Source: Priestia megaterium
GTDB taxonomy: Bacteria; Bacillota; Bacilli; Bacillales; Bacillaceae_H
Assembly: GCF_009497655.1 (NCBI RefSeq)
Contig: NZ_CP023317.1
Coordinates: forward strand, 1,765,501-1,829,500
Direction: 5' to 3'
Length of the DNA stretch: 64,000 bases
Shown piece by piece: positions 7,833 through 19,507 of this stretch. The notes beneath the pieces were generated by a model, which saw nothing but the letters and a program-made list of their open reading frames with translations, had not been told where the DNA came from and did not search any database. The first letter of the stretch is position 1, and each line of letters opens with the position of its first letter. The position numbers and the translations under genes were made by a program.

Positions 7833-8210
7833 ATGATAAAGCCGGATATAGAGAAAATCTATAAAATTCTTAAAGCACTTCCAGGTACGTCGGTGAAAGT
7901 AGAATTTGAAGATGAAGTGGGAGAAATTCTTTCTACTCCTTATTATATCTATCTTAAAAGCGAGTTTTTAGATGGACAATTAGGCTATAGAGAAGATCTA
8001 GAAGCCAATTCCCTTATAGGGAATCAAGAAGGAGATTGGCAAGAAAGCTGGTTTGTCATAGGGTATGATGAAGAAATCGGCGGTGACCCGCTTTTTATTG
8101 ATATAGCGAATGAAGATTATCCAGTTTTTACAGCTGAACATGGTATGGGTGAATGGGACGCTTTAGAAATGTATGATTCTCTAGAAGAGTTTGTAGAAAA
8201 TGTTACTTAA
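7833..8210 (+). CDS. SUKH-like immunity-type protein
   Basis: 125 aa, very acidic. Ribosome site AGGGGAGA before ATG 7833, 13 bp after the SMI1/KNR4 gene, so co-transcribed. It has the second half of a SUKH-like fold (WFVIGYDEEIGGDPLFIDIAN, then DSLEEFVENV) but lacks the N-terminal helix typical of SMI1/KNR4. It is complete, not truncated, since start, stop and downstream terminator are intact. Role inferred as immunity from the pairing. It could also be a housekeeping SMI1-like protein. Confidence 0.7.
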   Translation: MIKPDIEKIYKILKALPGTSVKVEFEDEVGEILSTPYYIYLKSEFLDGQLGYREDLEANSLIGNQEGDWQESWFVIGYDEEIGGDPLFIDIANEDYPVFTAEHGMGEWDALEMYDSLEEFVENVT

Positions 8211-8250
8211 TTATGGCTTCGTTAAAAGATTTTGATAAGAGTACGGTCAG

Positions 8251-8298
8251 AAGAGGACAGATAGTAGTTTAATATCTACCTAGCTGTCCTCTTTTTTA
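8251..8298 (+). terminator. Rho-independent terminator
   Basis: Ten-base-pair stem AAGAGGACAG/CTGTCCTCTT (8251-8260 with 8284-8293) followed by T run. It ends the SUKH pair. Bases 8343-8410 after it hold a short relic frame (LISEDKSEELLDAFANSL) without a usable start. Confidence 0.8.
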
Positions 8299-8499
8299 GC
8301 ATCTATTAAACTTAGAAAGAATGTAGAGAGAGGAAGAGACTAATGGTAGGAATTGATTTCAGAAGATAAAAGTGAAGAATTATTAGATGCTTTTGCTAAT
8401 TCGTTATAATTTATCTTTCTAATCAGCTTATAAATTAAGCTAAAGAATTCTGCAGCTGAAGGTAACTTCTAAATAGCCTAAGTATGGGAAGTGAAGACT

Positions 8500-8943
8500 A
8501 TGTATCAAACTATAAAGATTAATAATTGGATTTTAGAAATTGATGTTGAAGAAACAAAAAAACAGTATTTGAAGAAGTGGGATTTGTGCGATTGTCTATA
8601 TTGTCTAAACTTCTATGAAGCTATGAAGTCAAGATCAGAGATAGAGCTTCAGCTTTTTTACCAACTAGGTATTAATCCTTCTCAATGTAATCACTTATCA
8701 CATTTTGATCCTCAAGAAAATGGGCTACACTTCTATATTGGCTGTTATCATCTTGTAGGTAAGGTATCTCTTCAAACGCCTCTTGAAATTATAAATTCAG
8801 ATGATGCAATCCAAATAAGTAATAATTTACATATTGGCTTTTCTAAAAATTTGGAATTTGTCCCTGGTGGATTTGCCAGACCCGTACTTCAACTGAATTT
8901 TGAGATAGAAGTCCCTTGGGTACTTGCTGAAGAACCGAGTTAA
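8500..8943 (+). CDS. CxCxxC-motif hypothetical protein
   Basis: 147 aa from ATG 8500; GGGAAG lies 8 nt upstream. A GTG at 8491 is in frame but overlaps that site. Residues 27-37 read CDCLYCLNFYE, the same pattern as CGCFYCLKMFH in the first gene of the window, and a third partner cysteine group (QCNHLSHF, then IGCYHLVG) follows. A zinc-binding immunity-type domain is possible. No characterised family is recognised. It stands alone between two terminators. Confidence 0.6.
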   Translation: MYQTIKINNWILEIDVEETKKQYLKKWDLCDCLYCLNFYEAMKSRSEIELQLFYQLGINPSQCNHLSHFDPQENGLHFYIGCYHLVGKVSLQTPLEIINSDDAIQISNNLHIGFSKNLEFVPGGFARPVLQLNFEIEVPWVLAEEPS

Positions 8944-9116
8944 CGTGCTTTTATATTTTAACTACCGCTTTAAAGTATGTTTTGAAAATGCTAAAGCAGG
9001 GATAGAAAAAAAGCTACAGTCAAGAGTAAAAGAGGTAGTATACAAAGACGCACTATTCTTTAGTAAACAAAGAATAGTTGAATAAACACATGTGCTGCTT
9101 AAATAAATATGCTGTA

Positions 9117-9145
9117 AAAAAGCACTCACAAGAGTGCTTTTTACT
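9117..9145 (+). terminator. Rho-independent terminator
   Basis: Stem AAAAGCACTC/GAGTGCTTTT (loop ACAA) with a T tail, about 170 bp after the CxCxxC gene. The bases between (8944-9116) show no gene. Confidence 0.75.
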
Positions 9146-9292
9146 TTGCCTTAAGAAATGATTTTACAAACAATCATGATACATATGGGTATTTCTACAC
9201 TCGCTGTGCACAAAAAACTGGAAAAAATTCTCTTCGTTCATTTATAATAATAGAGAACTATGTCGAATCCTAAATATTGGAGAGATTGCTAT

Positions 9293-9676
9293 ATGAGAAG
9301 AATACTTCCTTTTATAATTTTTACCATTTATTGCATTCCATATGTTTATCTATCTATACGAAAAGATTTTGAAGATGATTCAAAAATAAACTATATAATC
9401 ATGGCCATGGTTACAGTCGTACTATCTTATCTAAGCGGGCTGATTAGAGCAGATTTGTCACTTATTTTAGGAAATATCGTTTCTTTTAGTACTTCATATT
9501 TTTATAACGCGTTAAGACTTCCTGATCCAAAATGGGAAAAATACTTTTCGCCTGTTACTTCGGTTGAGCAAATCGTACTCATAAGCCTTGCGGCGCTTGT
9601 ACTGCAGATGATTGTTTATACAGTTGCTAGAAAGCGAGCGAAGAGATACATTCGTAACGCTATGGTTTCAAAATAG
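9293..9676 (+). CDS. Four-helix membrane protein of unknown function
   Basis: 127 aa from ATG 9293, preferred because GGAGAG lies 8 nt upstream; ATG 9260 in the same frame has no ribosome site. It contains four hydrophobic segments (ILPFIIFTIYCIPYVYL; YIIMAMVTVVLSYLSGLI; a middle one; VLISLAALVLQMIVYTVA) and a basic tail (RKRAKRYIR). No family recognised. It is a single gene without partner. Confidence 0.6.
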   Translation: MRRILPFIIFTIYCIPYVYLSIRKDFEDDSKINYIIMAMVTVVLSYLSGLIRADLSLILGNIVSFSTSYFYNALRLPDPKWEKYFSPVTSVEQIVLISLAALVLQMIVYTVARKRAKRYIRNAMVSK

Positions 9677-10045
9677 CAAAAAAGAGAGTTAGTCATTTGA
9701 TGGGCCAGACTCTTCAGATGACTAGCTGAAAGAAGGGGTAAAAAGAAATTCATTCTGTATGAGAAGATAAAGCGATTAAAAACATTGAAAAAAATTCTCT
9801 TGCAGTCAAACGAGGAGGGAAGAATAGAAGCGTTATTAGGCATATACTTACCTGCTTTAAACAGGATACGAATCAATTAGGTAAGCTATTTATTACAACT
9901 TTTAAATATGTAACCGCAAACAAAAAGGTATGTATTTCTCTTCCTACTTTAATTATACCACATAAAAAAATGCCGATATAGACTGTTTATTCTCATTTAC
10001 TGCTGGTAAAATCAATAAAACATTACCGGTTAGGAGAGATGTTGA
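9677..10045. other. Gene-free stretch before the phosphotransferase gene
   Basis: A hairpin with one mismatch (TAGTCATTTGA with TCAGATGACTA, 9690-9700 and 9713-9723) lies just after the membrane gene and may serve as a weak terminator, though it lacks a T run. Bases about 9728-9880 read a 50-codon basic frame (RRGKKKFILYEKI, KKILLQSNEEG) with no start codon or ribosome site, so I do not call a gene. No RAE-like rifampin element is evident. Confidence 0.35.
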
Positions 10046-12652
<2,607 letters not shown>

Positions 12653-12736
12653 AAGCCAAAAATACTTGCACTATTTTATCTAATTAATAGATGAAGATTT
12701 GTCTAGATTTCTTTGCGCATCTTCAGTTCATACAAA

Positions 12737-12765
12737 AAGGCAGGCCACAATGGTCTGCCTTTTTT
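12737..12765 (+). terminator. Rho-independent terminator between convergent genes
   Basis: Stem GGCAGGCCA/TGGTCTGCC (12739-12747 with 12751-12759) with flanking A and T runs. It serves the phosphotransferase gene and could stop the convergent gene at 12793. Confidence 0.8.
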
Positions 12766-12792
12766 ATATTGGTAGCAAAGTAGATTGAAACG

Positions 12793-13539
12793 TCAAATGC
12801 TGACTTTTTTCGTAGCTGTCTGCTGCACATGCTCCATAAACAGTTTAAACAAGTTCAGCATTGAAATATGTTCTTTTGCCATCATTTCTGGATGCCACTG
12901 GACGCCGACTACAAATTGATTTCCTTGTTTTTCAATGGCTTCAATGACTCCGTCTTTTGCCCATGCGGAAACTTCAAAGCCTGGCGCTACGTCTTTAATC
13001 GCTTGATGGTGAAATGAATTAATAAGAGCTTGATTACCGTAAAGGTCATGTAGGCGTGTTCCGTCTTTAATCATGATGGAATGAGAAGGGTCGCTTGTAT
13101 TGTTGTATTGATCATGTTTGATAAATGACTCTTTAATGTCTGACATGTCTTGATAAAGCGTGCCGCCGTAAGCAACGTTTAAAATTTGTAAACCGCGGCA
13201 AATCGCTAATACCGGTTTTCCTTGATCAATCACATGCTTTAACAATAGCTGTTCAGACTGATCTCGTGCTAAAAAAGGTGAACCTGTTTTTGTTGTCGGT
13301 TCTTCACCGTATAAAAGGGGATTGACGTCTTGTCCACCTGATAAAATCAACCCGTCTATACTTTCTGCCTGCGCTTTAATCATTTCTTCATCTTCTAGTA
13401 CTGGCAAGATAAAAGGAACTCCGCCGCTGAGCGCTGTTGATTCGATATAGTCGTTATTCACATACGCTCGCTTATAGCCTGGAAAGCGTCCTCCTTGATC
13501 CACAATAATGCTTCCTGATATACCAATTAAAAATCCCAC
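12793..13539 (-). CDS. Gamma-glutamyl-gamma-aminobutyrate hydrolase-like (peptidase C26)
   Basis: 248 aa. Class I glutamine amidotransferase fold with oxyanion segment LILSGGQDVNPLLYGE, nucleophile elbow AICRGLQILN (Cys114) and C-terminal VVGVQWHPEM carrying the catalytic His. This is the PuuD/YvdE-type family that hydrolyses gamma-glutamyl amide bonds, for example of gamma-glutamyl-GABA. It is transcribed away from the adjacent peptide ABC operon, from a 290-bp gap. Linked peptide uptake and gamma-glutamyl cleavage would fit, but that link is inference. Confidence 0.85.
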   Translation of the reverse strand: MGFLIGISGSIIVDQGGRFPGYKRAYVNNDYIESTALSGGVPFILPVLEDEEMIKAQAESIDGLILSGGQDVNPLLYGEEPTTKTGSPFLARDQSEQLLLKHVIDQGKPVLAICRGLQILNVAYGGTLYQDMSDIKESFIKHDQYNNTSDPSHSIMIKDGTRLHDLYGNQALINSFHHQAIKDVAPGFEVSAWAKDGVIEAIEKQGNQFVVGVQWHPEMMAKEHISMLNLFKLFMEHVQQTATKKVSI

Positions 13540-13830
13540 TGTTGTTTTCTCCTTTTTTGTTAAATTACCATTTCTTAAGATGTTTTTTCTTTTTTACTGC
13601 GTTGATAAAGTGTTTTCAATCGCTTGCTTTATAAGAAATAAATGGTTCTTTTATTCAACTATTATACATATATACCATATTTATTTAATAGAAAATGGTA
13701 TAATAGCCTCTGTGTGTCAAAAATACTAATTGCCAAAGGTAGAAGGTAGTGCTACAATTGTTCACATTCCTACTATTCTTCTTATTATAGTCGGATTAAA
13801 ATTTTATACAAGGAAATAGGAGTGATTTTA

Positions 13831-15369
13831 GTGAAAAGGACTTATTTACTTTTCATCTCTCTTTTAATCATTGTCCTCATGGTAGCAGGGTGCAGTGGTA
13901 ACGCAAGTAAAAATACTTCAAGTGAAAAAGAAGGAAAAGAAGGCGGAACGCTAAACGTCGCGTCTCAAAGTGAGCCAGCAACGCTAGATGCTCAAATCAC
14001 TGGGGACTCAGATGTAAAAGATGCAACGCGCAGTATCTATGAAGGGTTAATGATTTTAGACGACAAAGGAAATCCTAAGCCTGACTTAGCGTCTAAAGTA
14101 GATATTAGCGATGATAAAAAAACATACACGTTCCAATTAAGAAAAGGGGTTAAATTCCATAACGGTAAAGAAATGACTGCAGATGACGTTGTCGCTTCTA
14201 TTAACCGCTGGATTAAGCTATCATCCCTTGGGAAAACAAACTTCTCTGGTGCTGAAATGACAAAAGCCGGTGATTATACGGTAGAGCTTCATTTACCATC
14301 ACCAAATGTTAACACGCTATCTTTATTAGCTGATCCAATCCCCGCAGCAGCTATTTTACCAAAAGAAGTCGTTGACAATGCATCTGATGAAGGGATCAAA
14401 GACTACATAGGAACAGGTCCATATAAAGTAAAAGAGTGGAAGAAAAATCAATATCTTTTATTAGAAAAATTTAAAGATTATTCTTCGAAAGGCCGCGAAG
14501 TTAAGAAAACTCCTCACGTTGATGAAATTAAGATTAGTTTCGTAAGCGATGAGTCAACTAGGATTTCTGGTATTACAACCGGACAATTTGACGTTGCGCT
14601 ATCTGTATCAAGCGATAATGCCAAACAAGTTGAAGGCAGTCAAAATGCAAAAGTAGAAACATCACCAGGCGGATTTATGGGACTTTTCTACAACGCAGAT
14701 AAAGGCGTCTTTAAAGACATCAATGCGCGAAAAGCAGTTAACGCAGCTCTTAACTCAAAAGATATCTTAGACAGTTCTTACGGAAGCTCAGATTATTACA
14801 AGCTTTCTTCATCCATTGTGAACAAAGAGTATCCAAACTACTACAGTACAGCTGGAAAAGAAGAATATAACCAGCATGATAAGAAAAAAGCAAAAGAATA
14901 TTTGAAGAAATCTGGTTATAACGGAGAAGAAATTCGCTTAATGGCGTCTCGTGATTACCAAGATCAATACAATACAGCTGTTGTGGTTCAACAAGAATTA
15001 AAAGACATTGGTATGAATGTAAAATTAGAAGTATACGACTGGGCGACATTCAGCGATAAAATGAGTGATACAAACCAATGGGACATCTATCCTGTTGACT
15101 GGAATGCTCGTTCTACCATCTTCCAAGGATTCTGGACGACAAAAGGTACATCAGTTGAAAAATCAATGGACTACTTAAACAAAATTAAAGCTGCTCCTTC
15201 TGTTAAAGAAGCTCGCGGTGACATTGATGCCATCCAGCAATACGTATGGGACGAGCTTCCGTTCACACTTATTGGTCATAAAGTGAACATCAATGCCGTT
15301 TCTAACAATTCAAAAGGCTATGAGTATAATTTAGGTCCAATTTTCTACAATATGAGTTTAACAAAATAA
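13831..15369 (+). CDS. Oligopeptide ABC transporter, substrate-binding lipoprotein
   Basis: 512 aa from GTG 13831 (AGGAG 8 nt upstream; GTG 13822 overlaps it). Lipobox LMVAGC gives a lipid-anchored Cys about 24 residues in, followed by a Ser/Lys-rich linker. The body is an SBP_bac_5 (OppA/DppA) fold: GGTLNVASQSEPATLDAQ, YEGLMILDDKGNPKPDLA, FQLRKGVKFHNGKEMTADDV. It captures peptides outside the membrane for the permease and ATPase genes that follow. First gene of a five-gene operon. Glutathione or other small peptides are possible ligands. Confidence 0.9.
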   Translation: MKRTYLLFISLLIIVLMVAGCSGNASKNTSSEKEGKEGGTLNVASQSEPATLDAQITGDSDVKDATRSIYEGLMILDDKGNPKPDLASKVDISDDKKTYTFQLRKGVKFHNGKEMTADDVVASINRWIKLSSLGKTNFSGAEMTKAGDYTVELHLPSPNVNTLSLLADPIPAAAILPKEVVDNASDEGIKDYIGTGPYKVKEWKKNQYLLLEKFKDYSSKGREVKKTPHVDEIKISFVSDESTRISGITTGQFDVALSVSSDNAKQVEGSQNAKVETSPGGFMGLFYNADKGVFKDINARKAVNAALNSKDILDSSYGSSDYYKLSSSIVNKEYPNYYSTAGKEEYNQHDKKKAKEYLKKSGYNGEEIRLMASRDYQDQYNTAVVVQQELKDIGMNVKLEVYDWATFSDKMSDTNQWDIYPVDWNARSTIFQGFWTTKGTSVEKSMDYLNKIKAAPSVKEARGDIDAIQQYVWDELPFTLIGHKVNINAVSNNSKGYEYNLGPIFYNMSLTK

Positions 15370-15386
15370 TATCTTATTATTCTAGT

Positions 15387-15412
15387 AAACAGAGGGCTTA
15401 TGCTCTCTGTTT
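15387..15412 (+). promoter_or_regulatory. Intra-operon hairpin after the binding-protein gene
   Basis: Stem AAACAGAG/CTCTGTTT (15387-15394 with 15405-15412), between the binding-protein stop and the first permease, with a short T/A tail. Such hairpins commonly protect the upstream mRNA or partly terminate, giving more binding protein than permease. Confidence 0.55.
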
Positions 15413-15428
15413 TAGAAAGGAGTTTACG

Positions 15429-16382
15429 ATGGGAGCTTATACACTTAAGAGACTTTTTGCACTAATTCCTGTTTTATTCATTGTATCTATTGTTGTGTTC
15501 TTAATTACACGCTTAACGCCTGGGAGTCCCGCAGCAATCATTTTAGGACAAGGCGCAAGTCCGGAACAAATTGCAGCGCTAAGCAAAGAAATGGGATTGG
15601 ATGAGCCTGTTGTCAATCAATACTTTATCTGGCTATCTAACATCTTTCACGGAGATTTTGGTTATTCCTACTTTTTAAATAAACCTGTGCTCGGGGCAAT
15701 TTGGGATAACGTAGGTCCTACGGTTTCTCTAGCTATACTTGCGCAAATTTTTGGCGTGGTGTTTGCTTTACTATTTGGTATATATGCAGCTAAACATAAA
15801 GGAACGATTCGTGATGAAAGCATTATGGGAGCCAGCCTTTTAGGTATCTCTATTCCTAGCTTTCTTCTCGGTTCATTCCTTATTTTGCTTTTTGCTGTAC
15901 AGCTTCGAATTTTCCCTGTTTCAGGATACGTTCCGTTAAATGCCGGATTATTTGAATACTTAAAGTATTTAGTTTTACCAACGATTACGCTTGGAGCGAT
16001 TCAAGCTGCATTAATTACGCGTATGACGCGTTCATCTTTACTCGATACCATTTCTGAAAACTTTGTTAAAACGGCAAAAGCAAAAGGATTAAATGAACGC
16101 ACAATTATGCTTAAGCATACGCTGCGCGTGAGTTTTTTACCGATTTTAACAGTTATCGGAGAATCATTTGCGGGACTTGTGACCGGAGCGGCAGTAACAG
16201 AATCATTATTTAACATCCCGGGATTAGGTCAGCTGATTGTTTCATCAATTGAACGCCGAGATTACGCGCTTATTCAAGGAGCTGTACTTTTAATTACGGT
16301 TGCTTACGTGGTCATCAATTTAGTTGTTGATTTGCTGTATGCCGTGATCGATCCGCGTGTACGCAATTCTTATCATGATTAA
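15429..16382 (+). CDS. Oligopeptide ABC transporter permease (DppB/OppB type)
   Basis: 317 aa with AAAGGAG before ATG 15429. Six membrane helices in the usual DppB pattern, an N-terminal RLFALIPVLFIVSIVVF helix, and the ABC-permease EAA loop near residue 210 (VKTAKAKGLNERTIMLKHTLR region, read as two parts). It forms the membrane channel with the next gene product. Second gene of the operon, 46 bp before it is an mRNA hairpin. Confidence 0.9.
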   Translation: MGAYTLKRLFALIPVLFIVSIVVFLITRLTPGSPAAIILGQGASPEQIAALSKEMGLDEPVVNQYFIWLSNIFHGDFGYSYFLNKPVLGAIWDNVGPTVSLAILAQIFGVVFALLFGIYAAKHKGTIRDESIMGASLLGISIPSFLLGSFLILLFAVQLRIFPVSGYVPLNAGLFEYLKYLVLPTITLGAIQAALITRMTRSSLLDTISENFVKTAKAKGLNERTIMLKHTLRVSFLPILTVIGESFAGLVTGAAVTESLFNIPGLGQLIVSSIERRDYALIQGAVLLITVAYVVINLVVDLLYAVIDPRVRNSYHD

Positions 16383-16397
16383 AGGAGGGTGATGAAT

Positions 16398-17300
16398 GTG
16401 AACGCACAACAAAATACAGAGACCATTTCAGTAACTTCAAAGAAAAAAAGAAACCCAGCGGCAGCGCGTTTCTTCTCAAATCGTTTGCTAGTAAGAGGAG
16501 CGATACTTATTTTATTATCTATTTTGATTGCTGTTTTTGCTCCGCTCATTTCTCCTTTTGGCAGTTTACAAATCGACCCTGCAAATCGATTAGCACCGCC
16601 TTCAAGCACGCACTGGTTTGGAACGGATAACTTTGGGCGAGATGTATTTAGTCGGACAATGTACGGCGTCAGAATATCGTTAATGATTGGAGCCGCAGTA
16701 ACGATTATTGCTACTGTACTTGGTTTAATCGTTGGACTTTTATCTTCTTATTATAAAATTCTTGATTATATTTTAATGAGAATTTGTGACGGCTTGTTTG
16801 CTTTCCCGTCTATTTTACTAGCAATTGCCATCATGTCTGCTTTAGGACCTAAAACAAGCAATGTTATTATCGCACTGAGCCTTGTATTTATTCCTTCGAT
16901 TGCGAGAATTGTTCGTTCAGCTGCGCTTGTTGTAAAAGAAAAAACATTTATTGAAGCGCTAAAAGCTCAAGGAGCAAGCTCACTTCGAATCATTTGTTTT
17001 CATATGGCACCAAACGTCTTATCGCCTTTAATCGTTCAAGTAACATACGTGTTTGCCGTGACGATTTTAACAGAGGCTTCGCTAAGCTTTTTAGGAGCCG
17101 GAATTCCTGCGCCAACACCAAGCTTAGGAAATATGCTGTATGACGGAAAGCTTGCGATTTACAACGCGTGGTGGATGACCGTGTTTCCGGGTGTATTTAT
17201 CATTTTAATTGTACTTGGCCTTAATTTATTTGGTGACGGTCTGCGCGATTGGTTAAATCCGAAAAACGTAATGCTGAAGAAAAGGAGGAAAAAACGTTGA
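16398..17300 (+). CDS. Oligopeptide ABC transporter permease (DppC/OppC type)
   Basis: 300 aa taken from GTG 16398, 9 nt after AGGAGG (16383-16388). In-frame GTG 16389 and ATG 16392 lie too close to the site. It has an N-terminal OppC-N segment, FGTDNFGRDVFSRTMYG, six helices, and the EAA loop IEALKAQGASSLRIICFH. Partner of the DppB-type permease. Its stop overlaps the start of the next gene by four bases (TTGA), a sign of translational coupling. Confidence 0.88.
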   Translation: MNAQQNTETISVTSKKKRNPAAARFFSNRLLVRGAILILLSILIAVFAPLISPFGSLQIDPANRLAPPSSTHWFGTDNFGRDVFSRTMYGVRISLMIGAAVTIIATVLGLIVGLLSSYYKILDYILMRICDGLFAFPSILLAIAIMSALGPKTSNVIIALSLVFIPSIARIVRSAALVVKEKTFIEALKAQGASSLRIICFHMAPNVLSPLIVQVTYVFAVTILTEASLSFLGAGIPAPTPSLGNMLYDGKLAIYNAWWMTVFPGVFIILIVLGLNLFGDGLRDWLNPKNVMLKKRRKKR

Positions 17301-18295
17301 GTAACGCCCTTTTAAAATTAGAAGACTTACAAGTAACTTTTACAACGTATAGCGGAGAAGTAACGGCTGTTGACAATGTATCTCTTCAATTAAATAAAGG
17401 AGAAGTATTGGGCATTGTCGGTGAATCCGGATCTGGAAAAAGCGTAACGTCCGAATCTATTCTTCAGTTATTAGATGAAGACCTAACAAGCTACGATGGT
17501 AAGATTTTGTTTGAAGGAAAAAACTTATTAGACATGTCTTCAAAGCAAATTCAAAAGCTAAGAGGAAACGAAATCTCAATGATTTTCCAGGATCCCATGT
17601 CGTCATTAAATCCCGTTATGCCAATTGGAAAACAAATTGCTGAAGTGATTCGTCTGCATCAAAAAGTCTCTAAAAAAGAATCGCAAAAGAAAGTCGTAGA
17701 GCTTTTAAGACTAACTGGCATTCCGTCTCCAGAGCAGCGAGCAAAAGAGTATCCGCATGAAATCTCGGGAGGAATGAGGCAGCGCATTATGATTGCGATG
17801 GCTTTAGCCTGCGAGCCGAAGCTTCTTATTGCCGATGAGCCAACAACGGCTTTAGACGTAACCATTCAAGCGCAAATCCTTGATCTTATGATGGATTTAA
17901 AAGACAAGCTCAACATGGGCGTGCTGTTCATCACCCATGACTTAGGCGTTGTCGCTAATATTTGTACAAAAGTAGCCGTGATGTATCTAGGACAAGTGAT
18001 GGAAGAAACGGACGTTAAAACGCTGTTTTCAAAGCCGCTTCATCCTTATACAATGGGCTTAATTAAGTCGGTTCCTCACTTAGATGGCGACAGAACACAA
18101 GAACTTTCGTCCATTCCCGGAACCGTTCCGCCGCTTTCAAACGTGCCAGATGGCTGTCGTTTTGCACCAAGATGCCCGTTTGCAACGGAAAAATGCCATA
18201 AAGAAGTGCCTGTTTTAGAGCATGCCGATGAGACGCATCGCGTTCGATGCTGGCACTATGAAAAAATTCAAGAAGGAGAGGTTGCGTATGTCTAG
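17297..18295 (+). CDS. Oligopeptide ABC transporter ATPase (DppD/OppD type)
   Basis: 332 aa from TTG 17297, with AGGAGG 8 nt upstream and a TTGA overlap with the previous stop. Walker A GESGSGKS, signature SGGMRQR, Walker B LLIADEPTTALD, H-loop FITHD, and the oligopeptide-specific C-terminal zone with four cysteines (CRFAPRCPFATEKC) seen in Opp/Dpp ATPases, which in some members hold an Fe-S cluster. It drives transport with the following ATPase. Confidence 0.92.
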   Translation: MSNALLKLEDLQVTFTTYSGEVTAVDNVSLQLNKGEVLGIVGESGSGKSVTSESILQLLDEDLTSYDGKILFEGKNLLDMSSKQIQKLRGNEISMIFQDPMSSLNPVMPIGKQIAEVIRLHQKVSKKESQKKVVELLRLTGIPSPEQRAKEYPHEISGGMRQRIMIAMALACEPKLLIADEPTTALDVTIQAQILDLMMDLKDKLNMGVLFITHDLGVVANICTKVAVMYLGQVMEETDVKTLFSKPLHPYTMGLIKSVPHLDGDRTQELSSIPGTVPPLSNVPDGCRFAPRCPFATEKCHKEVPVLEHADETHRVRCWHYEKIQEGEVAYV

Positions 18296-19277
18296 TGAAG
18301 CAAAGCAGCAAAGCGTGAGGCCCTTGCTTGAAGTTCGCAACCTGCAAAAATACTATCCGGTTCGTTCTGCTTTAGGAAAAGCGAAGGGACAAATCAAAGC
18401 GGTCCAAGATGTATCCTTTGACATTTATGAAGGCGAAACGTACGGATTAGTAGGTGAATCTGGCTGCGGAAAGAGTACAGCAGGGCGCACGCTTTTAAAA
18501 TTAGTAGAACCAACAGGCGGAGAAGCACAGTTTAATGGAGAAAGTATTTTCGAATCCAAAGCATCACGCTTACGAACCATTCGTAAAGATTTGCAAATGA
18601 TTTTCCAAGATCCGCATACTTCCCTTAACCCAAGGAAAAAGATTGGAGCTTCCATTCAAGAAACATTAACAATTCATAATGTAGGCGCAAAAAGCGAGCG
18701 AAAGCAGCTTGTCATTGAGTTATTAAAAAAGCTTGGTTTTAACGAAGAAGATTACAACCGCTATCCGCACGAATTTTCAGGCGGTCAGCGCCAGCGTATA
18801 GGCATTGCACGTTCATTGATTTTGAATCCAAAGCTCATCATTTGTGATGAGCCGGTTTCAGCGCTGGACGTATCCATTCAAGCCCAAATCTTAAACTTAC
18901 TGCGCAGCTTGCAAAGAGAAATGAAGCTTTCATATCTCTTTATCTCCCACGATTTAAGCGTCGTAAGACATATTGCAGACCGCGTGGGCGTGATGTATTT
19001 AGGAAGATTAGTAGAAGAAGGACCAACAGATGAGATTTTTTCAAACCCTCGTCATCCTTACACAAAACTTCTTTTATCATCTGTCCCAGCGATTAACGAA
19101 CATGAAAAACGTGAAAAAATTGAGGTTAAAGGTGAAATTCCTTCTCCTCTTAATCCACCTTCAGGCTGTGCGTTTCATAAAAGATGCCCGTTCGCATTTG
19201 ACCGCTGCATGAAAGAAACACCTGAAGATACAGTGATTGATAGCAAGCATAAAGTAAAATGTCATCTATATAGTTAA
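18288..19277 (+). CDS. Oligopeptide ABC transporter ATPase (DppF/OppF type)
   Basis: 329 aa from ATG 18288 (GGAGAG upstream), overlapping the previous gene by 8 bp. Walker A GESGCGKST, signature SGGQRQR, Walker B LIICDEPVSALD, H-loop FISHD and the C-terminal CAFHKRCPFAFDRC box. Last gene of the transporter operon; a terminator follows at 19347. The longer frame from 18222 would lie in the preceding gene and has no ribosome site. Confidence 0.92.
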   Translation: MSSEAKQQSVRPLLEVRNLQKYYPVRSALGKAKGQIKAVQDVSFDIYEGETYGLVGESGCGKSTAGRTLLKLVEPTGGEAQFNGESIFESKASRLRTIRKDLQMIFQDPHTSLNPRKKIGASIQETLTIHNVGAKSERKQLVIELLKKLGFNEEDYNRYPHEFSGGQRQRIGIARSLILNPKLIICDEPVSALDVSIQAQILNLLRSLQREMKLSYLFISHDLSVVRHIADRVGVMYLGRLVEEGPTDEIFSNPRHPYTKLLLSSVPAINEHEKREKIEVKGEIPSPLNPPSGCAFHKRCPFAFDRCMKETPEDTVIDSKHKVKCHLYS

Positions 19278-19346
19278 GGTGAAAATCTGTAGCGATAGAG
19301 AAAACAAACATATTGATGCAGCAGCATAATTGAATGAATAGAAATG

Positions 19347-19378
19347 AAAAAGTCACTAGTACATCTAGTGGCTTTTTT
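19347..19378 (+). terminator. Rho-independent terminator of the peptide transporter operon
   Basis: Stem CACTAG/CTAGTG extended by AAAAG/CTTTT with one mismatch, followed by TTTTTTCTTT. Confidence 0.75.
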
Positions 19379-19507
19379 CTTTGAAAACATTGGGTTCCAA
19401 GGGTAGTGAAAAGTCATTATTTAGCATATTAGATTCATTTTTATATAAAAAACGAATATTTTAACGATAATATAGTTCTATAAATATACATAAAAAGGGG
19501 TTTTTAT

